Origin: Peptoniphilus_A genitalis
GTDB lineage: Bacteria > Bacillota > Clostridia > Tissierellales > Peptoniphilaceae
Assembly (NCBI RefSeq): GCF_949769225.1
Contig: NZ_CATKPB010000003.1
Direction: 5' to 3' (one strand)
DNA: 64,000 nucleotides
A model generated the notes under the pieces. That model worked only from the letters and a program-made list of their open reading frames with translations, did no database searches and was not told the DNA's origin. Position numbers and translations under genes: made by a program. Below are positions 56,988-63,616 of this stretch, piece after piece. Numbering within the stretch: position 1 is the stretch's first letter; each line of letters begins with the position of its first letter.

Positions 56988-57854
56988 TTAATGGGCGTTT
57001 AAAATACTCTTGGCCATAGAGCCTGACTTCATCATAGTGATACCTAAAATGAGGGTATAGCCTAAGAGTTCAAAAATACTTTTGTGAATATCTGTTATAT
57101 TAAGAGTTTTTACTAAAACCGAATATATGCCTACACATATTAAAAGAAATAGGCCTTGGAGTCCTAAGGCAAAAAGTCCCTTTATATAATTAGTCCCAAT
57201 ACTTCCCCATTCCTTGTTTCCCATAGTTGCAAAGGGAATAGCGCATACGGAGGAGTAGATATAGATTTCTATCATTCTGCCGTAAAGTATAACGGTAATC
57301 AAAATAGAAATGGCTTGGATGACTAATTTAACAATAGCAGTCTCAATGGCAATCACTAGCAATTGTCCTATATTCTGACTTTCCTTTAAAACTTCCACCA
57401 TTTTATCTATGTCTCCAGGTGATACTTTAGCTGTTATATTAACTACTCCTGCCGCTTTTCCTATTAAGCTCTGGGCCACATCAAAAACAGCCATAGAAAA
57501 ATCAAAAGCATGAGATACTAACCAAACTGCAATCCACATCTTAATTACATACTTAAAAAAATCAAAGGTATCTACTTCATGTAAGTTGTTCTTGTTCATT
57601 ACCGTTTGAATCAGTTCAATGCACAAAACTGCCGTTATAATAAGGGCGGCTATGGGAAGTATGACATTTTCTGAAATGGACTTTATAAAGGTAAAAACTT
57701 CCGAGTTCCAAGCACTCGGAGTTTTACCTACTTCAGCTCCAATGGTTGCTACTTTATCATTGATGTCTAAAAGCATTCCACTTAAATTTTCTTTTATCAC
57801 ATCAATGAGCATTTCGGAGAAAAACTCTTTGATTTTATCAAAGATATTAAACAT
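56988..57854 (-). CDS. VirB6/TrbL-like polytopic channel protein
   Basis: A 288-residue protein with about six hydrophobic segments (VILPIAALIITAVLCIEL, LVIQAISILITVILYG, GLFLLICVGIYSVLV). Length, topology and position right after Maff2 agree with the CD1112-type VirB6-like subunit of Tn1549-like elements. It should form part of the inner-membrane pore of the transfer channel. Confidence 0.85.
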   Translation of the reverse strand: MFNIFDKIKEFFSEMLIDVIKENLSGMLLDINDKVATIGAEVGKTPSAWNSEVFTFIKSISENVILPIAALIITAVLCIELIQTVMNKNNLHEVDTFDFFKYVIKMWIAVWLVSHAFDFSMAVFDVAQSLIGKAAGVVNITAKVSPGDIDKMVEVLKESQNIGQLLVIAIETAIVKLVIQAISILITVILYGRMIEIYIYSSVCAIPFATMGNKEWGSIGTNYIKGLFALGLQGLFLLICVGIYSVLVKTLNITDIHKSIFELLGYTLILGITMMKSGSMAKSILNAH

Positions 57855-57855
57855 T

Positions 57856-58071
57856 TTATTTCAAGACGTTAGCTAACAGTGGAATGAGTTTAAGACCAAT
57901 TAGCACAATCCCTCCGCCTGCCATAAGTTGTTTGATACCTTGAGATTTTGCACCAGGGTTGTCATTACCATACCCCTCCATCAAGTTGATAACGCCCCAA
58001 GCTCCTAATCCCGCACCGATGGCGGTAACTAATATTTTTAAAACATTAACTGCCTGTGTAAAAAATTCCAT
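57856..58071 (-). CDS. Maff2-family small membrane protein
   Basis: A 71-residue hydrophobic protein with two membrane segments and the glycine-rich pattern LVTAIGAGLGAWGVINLMEGYG, with AGGGIVLIG later, typical of the Maff2 family. These are VirB2-like in size and lie upstream of the VirB6-like gene in Firmicute conjugative elements. It is packed one base after the OB-fold gene and one base before the VirB6-like gene. Confidence 0.9.
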   Translation of the reverse strand: MEFFTQAVNVLKILVTAIGAGLGAWGVINLMEGYGNDNPGAKSQGIKQLMAGGGIVLIGLKLIPLLANVLK

Positions 58072-58072
58072 A

Positions 58073-58393
58073 TTATTCCTCCTGATTATCTTCTATTTTT
58101 TCTTTTTCAATTTTGTTAACATGCTTTACAATAAAGTTTTTGAAAATCTTTTCTTCTTTTTTCACTTCTTTAAAATAGCCAAAGACATGAATATACTCTC
58201 CGCTTTCAAAATCTCTAACAAGATCTGTCTTATCTCCATATAAATTGCAATAAATATATTCCTTTTTCTTATCTTTGTTCTTACGTACAATGGTGAAATT
58301 GGCAAAGGGAACTTCTCCTTCTTTGCTTTCAATGACACCAAATTTAATTTCTCCAACTACATTTCCATTAATATTGAGCATTTCTTTTTCCAT
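58073..58393 (-). CDS. Small OB-fold (SSB-like) conjugation protein
   Basis: About 106 residues with an OB-fold strand pattern (GEIKFGVIESKEGEVPFANF, then EYIYCNLYGDKTDLV, then GEYIHVFGYFKEV), like the C-terminal part of the protein at 31656. The frame opens at 58429, but the ATG at 58393 has AAAGGAG seven bases upstream and is preferred. It is the first gene of the Maff2-VirB6-PrgI-VirB4 block. A leader peptide and a terminator precede it. Confidence 0.75.
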   Translation of the reverse strand: MEKEMLNINGNVVGEIKFGVIESKEGEVPFANFTIVRKNKDKKKEYIYCNLYGDKTDLVRDFESGEYIHVFGYFKEVKKEEKIFKNFIVKHVNKIEKEKIEDNQEE

Positions 58394-58431
58394 AACTTCT
58401 CCTTTTTCTATTTTTTCTTCTTTTGACAATG

Positions 58432-58461
58432 AAAAAAGGACACCTATTTATTAGATGTCCT
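58432..58461 (-). terminator. Leader terminator before the OB-fold/Maff2/VirB operon
   Basis: On the minus strand AGGACATCTA pairs with TAGGTGTCCT (one G-U pair) and is followed by a T-run (58437-58432). It lies between the 10-residue leader peptide and the OB-fold gene. Confidence 0.82.
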
Positions 58462-58483
58462 GATACTATAACTATTTACTTTT

Positions 58484-58516
58484 TTAAGGAGAGTCTCGTT
58501 CGTGGTATATTTTCAT
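58484..58516 (-). CDS. Leader peptide candidate (10 aa, MKIYHERDSP)
   Basis: A complete ORF of ten codons, ATG to TAA, with a perfect AGGAGG five bases before the ATG, the strongest ribosome site in this area. The stop is 23 bases before the terminator stem. Such short, well-translated frames before a terminator typify ribosome-mediated attenuation. Translation is not proved, and no rare-codon run stands out. Confidence 0.55.
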   Translation of the reverse strand: MKIYHERDSP

Positions 58517-58536
58517 ACGATCCTCCTATTTTGGGC

Positions 58537-58573
58537 AAAAAAATTCACCTAAAATTTTTATTTTCTTTAGGTG
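58537..58573 (-). terminator. Terminator after the 115-aa hypothetical gene
   Basis: On the minus strand CACCTAAA and TTTAGGTG form an 8-bp stem followed by a seven-base T-run (58543-58537). It lies 14 bp beyond the gene at 58587. No promoter was seen between it and the leader peptide, so downstream genes may depend on read-through. Confidence 0.7.
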
Positions 58574-58586
58574 TACTTCTTGTTAT

Positions 58587-58934
58587 TTAATATGTTGCTA
58601 ATAATTCTTTTTGAGAGTTTGCCAAAATTGAATTTTTTAACCATACTGGTTCTTTTTTTATTATAGAGTTTGCAATTTTTAATATATCTTTATTAACCTC
58701 AGAGTAGGAATAATTATTTAAATTTAAGCTTCCATCTTTATTAACCTCTATCTCTATAAATCTGTAGCTATTTATTCCTGAAACTAAGGCAGTGTCAACT
58801 AAAATTTTGCCTCTAAATGTAGAAAGAAGTTTTATTTCTTTTAAGCAGGCAGAAATTTTTTCTCTATAATCTAATAAAGTTATGATTTTTTTATAGCCTG
58901 AAATATTTAAGTCATTTATTAAATATTTTTCCAT
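58587..58934 (-). CDS. Hypothetical protein (115 aa)
   Basis: A 115-residue protein starting MEKYLINDLNISGYKKIITLLDYRE, soluble by composition, with a mixed helix and strand pattern. I do not recognise a family. It has an upstream ribosome site (GGAGAGGAGG) and its own terminator. Its place between the virD4 fragment and the channel operon is not usual for Tn1549-like elements, so it may be a recent insertion. Confidence 0.65.
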   Translation of the reverse strand: MEKYLINDLNISGYKKIITLLDYREKISACLKEIKLLSTFRGKILVDTALVSGINSYRFIEIEVNKDGSLNLNNYSYSEVNKDILKIANSIIKKEPVWLKNSILANSQKELLATY

Positions 58935-58997
58935 AAAAACCTCCTCTCCAAATTATTTGTAGTTTCAATCCATTATTCATTCTCTATTAGGATGTAA

Positions 58998-59043
58998 AGT
59001 TAATCTAAAACATACATTTATCATGCCTTATTTTAGATTAACT
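58998..59043. repeat. Perfect 13-bp inverted repeat
   Basis: AGTTAATCTAAAA (58998-59010) and TTTTAGATTAACT (59031-59043) are perfect reverse complements with a 20-base loop, 64 bp upstream of the 115-aa gene. A T-rich tract follows on the plus strand. It may be a protein-binding dyad or a plus-strand terminator, but no plus-strand gene precedes it. Confidence 0.6.
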
Positions 59044-59153
59044 ATCCTATTTTTTTATTTAGCAACATGTATTTTAAATTTAAATTTTAAATATTTCTTA
59101 CACACTTCTTGATTCTTTATAATTTTTTCACTTTTACTACTAAAAATCAAATG

Positions 59154-59241
59154 ACCCGACTTGGTCCGCATTGTTAAGAGGCGTGTCGGGTGCTGTCGAT
59201 ATTATCGACAGGATAGAGCATTTTTTGTCAAGGCTTATCCT
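59154..59241 (-). ncRNA. GC-rich structured element after the virD4 fragment
   Basis: Nested hairpins: ACCCGAC (59154-59160)/GTCGGGT (59185-59191), CTGTCGAT (59193-59200)/ATCGACAG (59204-59211) and AGGATA (59210-59215)/TATCCT (59236-59241). The block stands out as GC-rich in AT-rich DNA. On the minus strand TTGACA (59231-59226) and GATAAT (59206-59201) could form a promoter with a long 19-bp spacer. It could be a structured RNA leader, an oriT-like region or a recombination site. The class is not recognised. Confidence 0.4.
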
Positions 59242-59282
59242 TTAGTTTTTTGTTATTTTATTAGTTCTGATACTATTATAGT

Positions 59283-60098
59283 TTAAGCCTCTAAAAGTTC
59301 AACAACCATATCGCTTCTAAGTCTTACCTCGTCTTTTCTCTTAAGATATTTTTCTACGTCAAATGCATTTCTTTTGTCATGGTCTTCTAACAACTTATAG
59401 TTTTTATGTTTTGTAATATCAAACTTGTCTGAAAGAAAAGGCCTTACTCCTCTTAATTGTAATATACATTTTCCACCATCCATTACTGTTATTTCATCTT
59501 GACTCATTAAATCTTTGCCTGTCTTCTGATAGTTTAATCCATAGGAGTTTTGGTTAGATCTTGTTTCTGATGTGTTGTATAAGTCTATGGTCTCTTTTCC
59601 TAGGGTTTCAGAGAGTTCCTTTAAGGTAGTCTTTTCTTTTCCTCCAAGAAATAAGGTGGAATCACAATTGCCTGATATGGTATCCGCATGGTCTCTATAA
59701 TTCGCTTTAAGCTGAGATTGGGCTTGAAGTACAATACAAGCTGAGATTTCCCTACTTCTGATGGTGGCTATGAGCTTTTCAAATTTTGGTATTTGACCTA
59801 TATTGGAAAATTCGTCCAACAGGCACCTGACATGAATGGGTAGTCTGCCACCATATACATCATCTGCTCTATCGCATAGAAGGTTAAATAACTGAGAATA
59901 CATCATGGCTACGACAAAGTTAAAAGTGTCATCGGTGTCGGATATGATAACAAAGAGTGCTGTTTTTCGATCTCCTAGCATATCTAACTCTAATTCATCT
60001 TCACTCATTAGGTTTCTTAATTCCTCTATATCAAAGGGAGCAAGTCTTGCACCACAGCTAATAAGGATGGATTTTGCAGTTTTTCCTGTAACAACTTG
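59283..60098 (-). pseudogene. virD4: VirD4 coupling protein, N-terminal half deleted
   Basis: The frame encodes the C-terminal 271 residues of a VirD4/TcpA-type coupling protein. It keeps the Walker B region (HVRCLLDEFSNIGQIPKFEKL), TIRSREISACIVLQAQSQLK and MDGGKCILQLRGVRPFLSDK. The family length is about 600. The membrane anchor and Walker A are missing, and an in-frame TGA lies at 60101-60099. The first in-frame start is ATG at 60008, which would give 241 residues. The family-like sequence GKTAKSILISCGARLAPFDIEEL extends above that ATG, ending within about 15 bases of the tnpW stop. A deletion has joined the two. Confidence 0.85.
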
Positions 60099-60109
60099 TC
60101 AAGGACTTT

Positions 60110-60295
60110 TTAATCATTTTTTATCGCTTTTTGATGTTTTTCTCTCTCCATTTCTCTAAGAATTATGCGTTTTAATTTGTCTTGCATTGTTTCCGTTGCA
60201 TTTTCATTAAAGTGAACAACAACCTCATAGGTTGCTTTACCAATTTTCTTTATAGTTTTTGTTCCTGTATTCTGTTCTTTTTTATTTTCGTGCAT
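60110..60295 (-). CDS. TnpW-like small transposon-encoded protein
   Basis: A 61-residue basic protein, MHENKKEQNTGTKTIKKIGK followed by TYEVVVHFNENATETMQDKLKRII. It resembles the TnpW family of small ICE proteins of unknown function (from memory). A perfect AGGAGG precedes the ATG. A terminator lies just upstream of that site, and the virD4 deletion joint lies just after the stop codon. Confidence 0.7.
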   Translation of the reverse strand: MHENKKEQNTGTKTIKKIGKATYEVVVHFNENATETMQDKLKRIILREMEREKHQKAIKND

Positions 60296-60321
60296 ATATT
60301 TTTCCTCCTGGTTGTTGCAAT

Positions 60322-60359
60322 AAAAAAAGACTATTAGATTTTTAATTTTCTAATCGCCT
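60322..60359 (-). terminator. Leader terminator upstream of tnpW
   Basis: On the minus strand AGGCGATTAGA pairs with TCTAATAGTCT (with a G-U pair and a mismatch) and is followed by TTTTTTT (60328-60322). It lies 26 bases before the tnpW ATG. The left arm matches the arms upstream of topB and of the gene at 60455. Confidence 0.8.
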
Positions 60360-60435
60360 TTAAAGTGTCATATTTATATTTTTATTATCTCTGGCATACT
60401 TTTATACCTTTTTAGAATTAAAGTCTTTAATAGTG

Positions 60436-60448
60436 CCTTTCCACCTTT
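60436..60448 (-). promoter_or_regulatory. Conserved leader motif AAAGGTGGAAAGG (copy 1)
   Basis: On the minus strand AAAGGTGGAAAGG lies seven bases after the stop of the replication gene and about 150 bases before tnpW. The same 13 bases recur at 63371-63359 before pcfB. Both are followed by a hairpin and then a leader terminator. Confidence 0.6.
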
Positions 60449-60454
60449 TTTTAT

Positions 60455-61168
60455 CTATAAAGATTCTCCTACATCATAGTTCATTTTTTTATTTAAACCT
60501 TTCTGTCTTAGTTTGTCTTTATCTTCTTCATACCAATTAAGGATTGTTACATAATGGTCTTTATAATATTTCCCAGAGCTTTTGATATATCTTGATAGCT
60601 TTTCAATCATTGTATCTGTATGACTTTGCAGCTTATCCTTTAACTTATGGTATTCTTCTTCAGTTAATCGAACATTTTGATATTTTCCGTAAAAAGAAAC
60701 TGGGGCTGCTTGGTTTTCTTTTTCTCCTCTCCCCTTATCTATACTAACCTTATCTAATCTACCCTTACCTATACTATGCGGACAAATGGTTGACACTTGG
60801 TTGTCATTTGGTATACCAAGATTTTCAAGTTTGATATATGCTCCATTTTCTGTTTGTGTTAAGCTTTGTTTTTCTGTAATATACATCGTTTCTTTTCGCC
60901 TGTCATTCCTGATGTAGTTATTTATCTTCCAATGAGTAATTACAATAATTCCCCTTTCAAAGACAATTACAAAGCCTTTTGTTATTAGGATTTTTAGATC
61001 ATCTTCATTTGCTCCTATGATTTTTATTATCTTCTTTGGATTATCCACAAAACCATCATCATCTGCCCTCATTGATAAATGAAAATACAGGCATTGACTA
61101 CTTAGTGGCATATCCAAAAATAAGTCACTATCAACTATCTTTAGTGAAAACATTCTTTTATCTGCCAT
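60455..61168 (-). CDS. DnaD/replication-initiator-like protein of the ICE
   Basis: A 237-residue protein: an N-terminal winged helix (MADKRMFSLKIVDSDLFLDM...LSSQCLYFHLSMRADDDGFV) like phage and ICE replisome organizers, and a C-terminal DnaD-like tail (LTEEEYHKLKDKLQSHTDTM). It probably helps start replication of the excised element. AAAGGTAGGAAAG precedes the start, with a terminator before it. It is in the usual place upstream of the mobility genes. Confidence 0.75.
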   Translation of the reverse strand: MADKRMFSLKIVDSDLFLDMPLSSQCLYFHLSMRADDDGFVDNPKKIIKIIGANEDDLKILITKGFVIVFERGIIVITHWKINNYIRNDRRKETMYITEKQSLTQTENGAYIKLENLGIPNDNQVSTICPHSIGKGRLDKVSIDKGRGEKENQAAPVSFYGKYQNVRLTEEEYHKLKDKLQSHTDTMIEKLSRYIKSSGKYYKDHYVTILNWYEEDKDKLRQKGLNKKMNYDVGESL

Positions 61169-61190
61169 GCTTTCCTACCTTTCTTCAAAT

Positions 61191-61223
61191 AAAAAAAGAC
61201 AGTAGATTTTACTTCTACCGCCT
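61191..61223 (-). terminator. Leader terminator upstream of the replication gene
   Basis: On the minus strand AGGCGGTAGA pairs with TCTACTGTCT (one G-U pair and one mismatch) and is followed by TTTTTTT (61197-61191). It ends 23 bases before the start codon at 61168. It could also terminate the preceding ORF6N gene. Confidence 0.8.
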
Positions 61224-61256
61224 TACATAAATTATTTTGATTTTTGTTTTTGTATA

Positions 61257-62252
61257 TTAAATTTTTAAGTCTTTATTATTTAACATCTTACTAAACATAT
61301 CATGGTACATATCTTTAGAAGATTCTTCTATCTTGGTAATACTTGATATTTTATTTCCTGCATCCTTTGACGATGCACCACAAAGATAAAATGCTTCATT
61401 GTCTGTTCCATAGTCTATGGCAATATATCTATCGTGATACTTTTTACCTGCTATCTTCAGCTTCAAGTCTATATTAGGATAGTCTTTTCTAAAATCATCT
61501 AAGATATTTTTTGTAAGCATATCCTTGTTTTTAACATTATCACTAAAGACTACGATTTGAGTCTTATCTCTTGCAGCTCTTAAAAGTTCTAATGTTTTAA
61601 GTCCTATATAGTTATCTATTACATAAATGCTTTTCTTTGCTGATTTATATATTTTTGTATAGGCAACATCAGCTTCTATCTTATCTCCATTCATCAAGAG
61701 GAAATGTTTATATGTTTCCGGGTCTATAAAATTATCCATTACCTTTTTCAAATCTTCTTTAGTAGCTAATGTGTTAATCTTACTATCTATCCTTGCAATA
61801 TCATTTGTGTTTTGATTTGTTTGAATTGCTATTTGAACTAATTCTTTTGAGCTGATAAAATCTTGGTTTTCAATGATGAAGTCTTTCATCTGCTTAAACA
61901 TTCGTATTAAAGCTTTGCTCTGTTTAACGGCAAGTTCTCCCCTTAATACAGTCATAAGCATATAAATACCTTGCTCTGTAAAAGCATAAGGTAGTTTTCT
62001 ACGACCACCCCAACTTGATGTCGATTTTTTCGATATCAAGTTTTCAAACTCTGATTTCGTCAACTGAAACATAAAATCATCATCAAATTTCTCCGAATTA
62101 TTTTTTACTTGTTCGTTAAATCTTGTCGTTGTATACCCATATATTTCTGCAAGCTCAAAATCAAGCATAACCTTTTGATTTCGTATATAGTAAATCTTAC
62201 TTTTAATTGTAGTTTCATCTATAACTACAATTTCCTTATTTTTCTCTGCCAC
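61257..62252 (-). CDS. ORF6N-domain protein with C-terminal phospholipase-D-like domain
   Basis: About 331 residues. The N-terminal ORF6N DNA-binding domain (KIYYIRNQKVMLDFELAEIY, then YAFTEQGIYMLMTVLRGE) is common in phage and mobile elements. The C-terminal part (about 210-320) reads SIYVIDNYIGLKTLELLRAA and KYHDRYIAIDYG...CGASSKDAGNKI, like a single-copy PLD-type domain. The GTG at 62252 follows AGGAGGTG by six bases, so I prefer it to the GTG at 62261. It may be a regulator or a DNA- or phage-directed nuclease. Confidence 0.75.
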   Translation of the reverse strand: MAEKNKEIVVIDETTIKSKIYYIRNQKVMLDFELAEIYGYTTTRFNEQVKNNSEKFDDDFMFQLTKSEFENLISKKSTSSWGGRRKLPYAFTEQGIYMLMTVLRGELAVKQSKALIRMFKQMKDFIIENQDFISSKELVQIAIQTNQNTNDIARIDSKINTLATKEDLKKVMDNFIDPETYKHFLLMNGDKIEADVAYTKIYKSAKKSIYVIDNYIGLKTLELLRAARDKTQIVVFSDNVKNKDMLTKNILDDFRKDYPNIDLKLKIAGKKYHDRYIAIDYGTDNEAFYLCGASSKDAGNKISSITKIEESSKDMYHDMFSKMLNNKDLKI

Positions 62253-62371
62253 AAAATTCACCTCCTATATATTTTTGGGGCTACAAGTTGTAGCCATTTT
62301 CTCTTTATTTCATTTAGCTTACAGAGCTTAAGCCAATTATCCATAATATTTTCAAAGCCTAATTTCTATAA

Positions 62372-62556
62372 TTATACCAAAAATATTAAATCTTTTCTAT
62401 CTCTCCCTCTCTCTTTATCTATCTCTATATCTTTATCTATCTCTATCTCTTGTCGGACATGGGTTGGACTCATTAAGGACAATGTCCTTTGTTTATTTTG
62501 TCTGTGAAGAATTCTTCTTTTAGTTTTATCCAATAATATCTTTTGTTTGTTGCCAT
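62372..62556 (-). pseudogene. Internally deleted phage replisome-organizer-like gene
   Basis: The ATG at 62556 has a good ribosome site (AAGGAG) and encodes MATNKRYYWIKLKEEFFTDK, the typical N-terminus of phage replisome organizers, but stops after 27 residues (TAA at 62475-62473). A C-terminal tail in another frame (SPTHVRQEIEIDKDIEIDKE, ending at 62372) follows. The middle of the gene is gone. The tail carries an AGATAG-type low-complexity tract. Confidence 0.7.
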
Positions 62557-62633
62557 ATCTGCTCCTTTCTTGATTTCCGATTTTCGGAATTCTGGACTTC
62601 TGCTTTTCGGAAGTCTTGTTATTATGGTTATTT

Positions 62634-62660
62634 AAGGGTGTAACTTTTCGTTACTCCCTT
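62634..62660 (-). repeat. Hairpin overlapping the pcfB stop codon
   Basis: AAGGGTGTAAC and GTTACTCCCTT form an 11-bp stem with one mismatch and a five-base loop, covering the pcfB stop codon. No clear T-run follows. It may be an RNA stability or weak termination structure. Confidence 0.45.
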
Positions 62661-63186
62661 AGATTTCTCTGGTCATATCTTTTTTGCTTGGTTTTACTTT
62701 TTCTTTTACTTTCCTCTTGACTTTCTCTTTTGTATTATCCTTGTTCTTGGATAGGTCTTTGTATTTCTTTATTTGTTTTAAGATACTTTCTTTTTCTTTT
62801 TTATTTTCCTTGGCTATGACTTGTTTAAAGGCATATTCCATCACTTTTATGTCTTTGGCTTGGAAAAATACTTCATAGTTTTGGCTTTCTTTGTTTTTCA
62901 TTACTGAAAAGCTTACTCCAAGTTTGTTTAGTTCTTTTTTTAAGTCTTTGAGGTCGCTTTGAGCTATGCTTATATTTTCTAGTTGTCCTTTTTTGTAGAG
63001 GTCTTTTAGTTTTGTTTCTCGTCCTATAAGACTTTTGATGTTTCCGTTTGCTTTTTCTAAAGTTTCATTCATCTTTTTTCTTATCTCTTTTTCAAGATTG
63101 ATTGATTCTTTTGCTGCCTTTATTGTGTATGTTATTATGGTTTGTGCTGCTTGACCTGCTTCTTTGCTTATTTCTTCGTTTATCAT
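62659..63186 (-). CDS. pcfB: PcfB-family (DUF3801) conjugation protein
   Basis: A 175-residue protein: MINEEISKEAGQAAQTIITY, the core LKDLKKELNKLGVSFSVMKN and FFQAKDIKVMEYAFKQVI, and a basic C-terminal tail. This matches PcfB/DUF3801, normally encoded immediately before the VirD4 coupling protein in Gram-positive conjugative systems. Here VirD4 is not next: a decayed gene, an ORF6N gene, a replication gene and tnpW separate it from the virD4 remnant. AAAGGAG precedes the ATG; a terminator lies just upstream. Confidence 0.85.
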   Translation of the reverse strand: MINEEISKEAGQAAQTIITYTIKAAKESINLEKEIRKKMNETLEKANGNIKSLIGRETKLKDLYKKGQLENISIAQSDLKDLKKELNKLGVSFSVMKNKESQNYEVFFQAKDIKVMEYAFKQVIAKENKKEKESILKQIKKYKDLSKNKDNTKEKVKRKVKEKVKPSKKDMTREI

Positions 63187-63209
63187 GTTTTCTCTCCTTT
63201 GTTTGAATT

Positions 63210-63253
63210 AAAAAAAGGGAAGTATAGGCTTTAATTTTTCTATACTTCCCTTT
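63210..63253 (-). terminator. Leader terminator upstream of pcfB
   Basis: On the minus strand AAGGGAAGTATAG pairs perfectly with CTATACTTCCCTT and is followed by a T-run ending at 63210. It lies just ahead of the pcfB ribosome site, about 24 bases from the start codon. Confidence 0.85.
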
Positions 63254-63358
63254 GATTGTTTTTATTTGATTGTTTGTGGTGGTGGAATGCTTTATTTTGA
63301 TGTTTTTATATATTTCTTAGGTCTTTGTACCTTTTATACTTTTAAATAGCTTACAATA

Positions 63359-63371
63359 CCTTTCCACCTTT
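63359..63371 (-). promoter_or_regulatory. Conserved leader motif AAAGGTGGAAAGG (copy 2)
   Basis: Identical over 13 bases to the copy at 60448-60436. It overlaps the stop codon of the small gene at 63370 and lies about 185 bases before pcfB, ahead of a hairpin (GGT.TTGTA/TACAA..ACC) and the leader terminator. Confidence 0.6.
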
Positions 63372-63543
63372 AGTAGTTTGTGTGTGTTCTTTTGTCTGAT
63401 AGATAGTTTTTCATGTTGGAATATATAATCTGTATTTCTTCATTGTTCATTGCTTTTATTTCTTCTGTGCTTTTATATGTTTTGTATGTTCCATCTTGGT
63501 TTGCTTTTATGATTTCATCTATTAGCTCTTGCCTTTTATTCAT
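63370..63543 (-). CDS. Small hypothetical protein (57 aa)
   Basis: A 57-residue soluble, charged peptide starting MNKRQELIDEIIKANQDGTY and ending KRTHTNY. A strong ribosome site AGGAGGT lies seven bases before the ATG. It sits between the relaxase tail and pcfB, in the same direction. No family was recognised. Confidence 0.65.
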   Translation of the reverse strand: MNKRQELIDEIIKANQDGTYKTYKSTEEIKAMNNEEIQIIYSNMKNYLSDKRTHTNY

Positions 63544-63616
63544 CTCTATTACCTCCTATATCTGCCTTTATTTTCTTGGTCATATTATAGCTTGGATAAG
63601 ATATTTTTATCAGGTC

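Noticed and set aside
62395..62455. Repeated AGATAG/ATAAAG units that could suggest a CRISPR or iterons
   Set aside because: The units are very short, uneven and encode the tail of a replisome-organizer remnant; there are no spacers.
62541..62620. Short inverted repeats such as TTCCGATTTTCGGAA
   Set aside because: They are short, lie just upstream of the replisome-organizer remnant and lack a T-run; not enough to call a terminator or operator.
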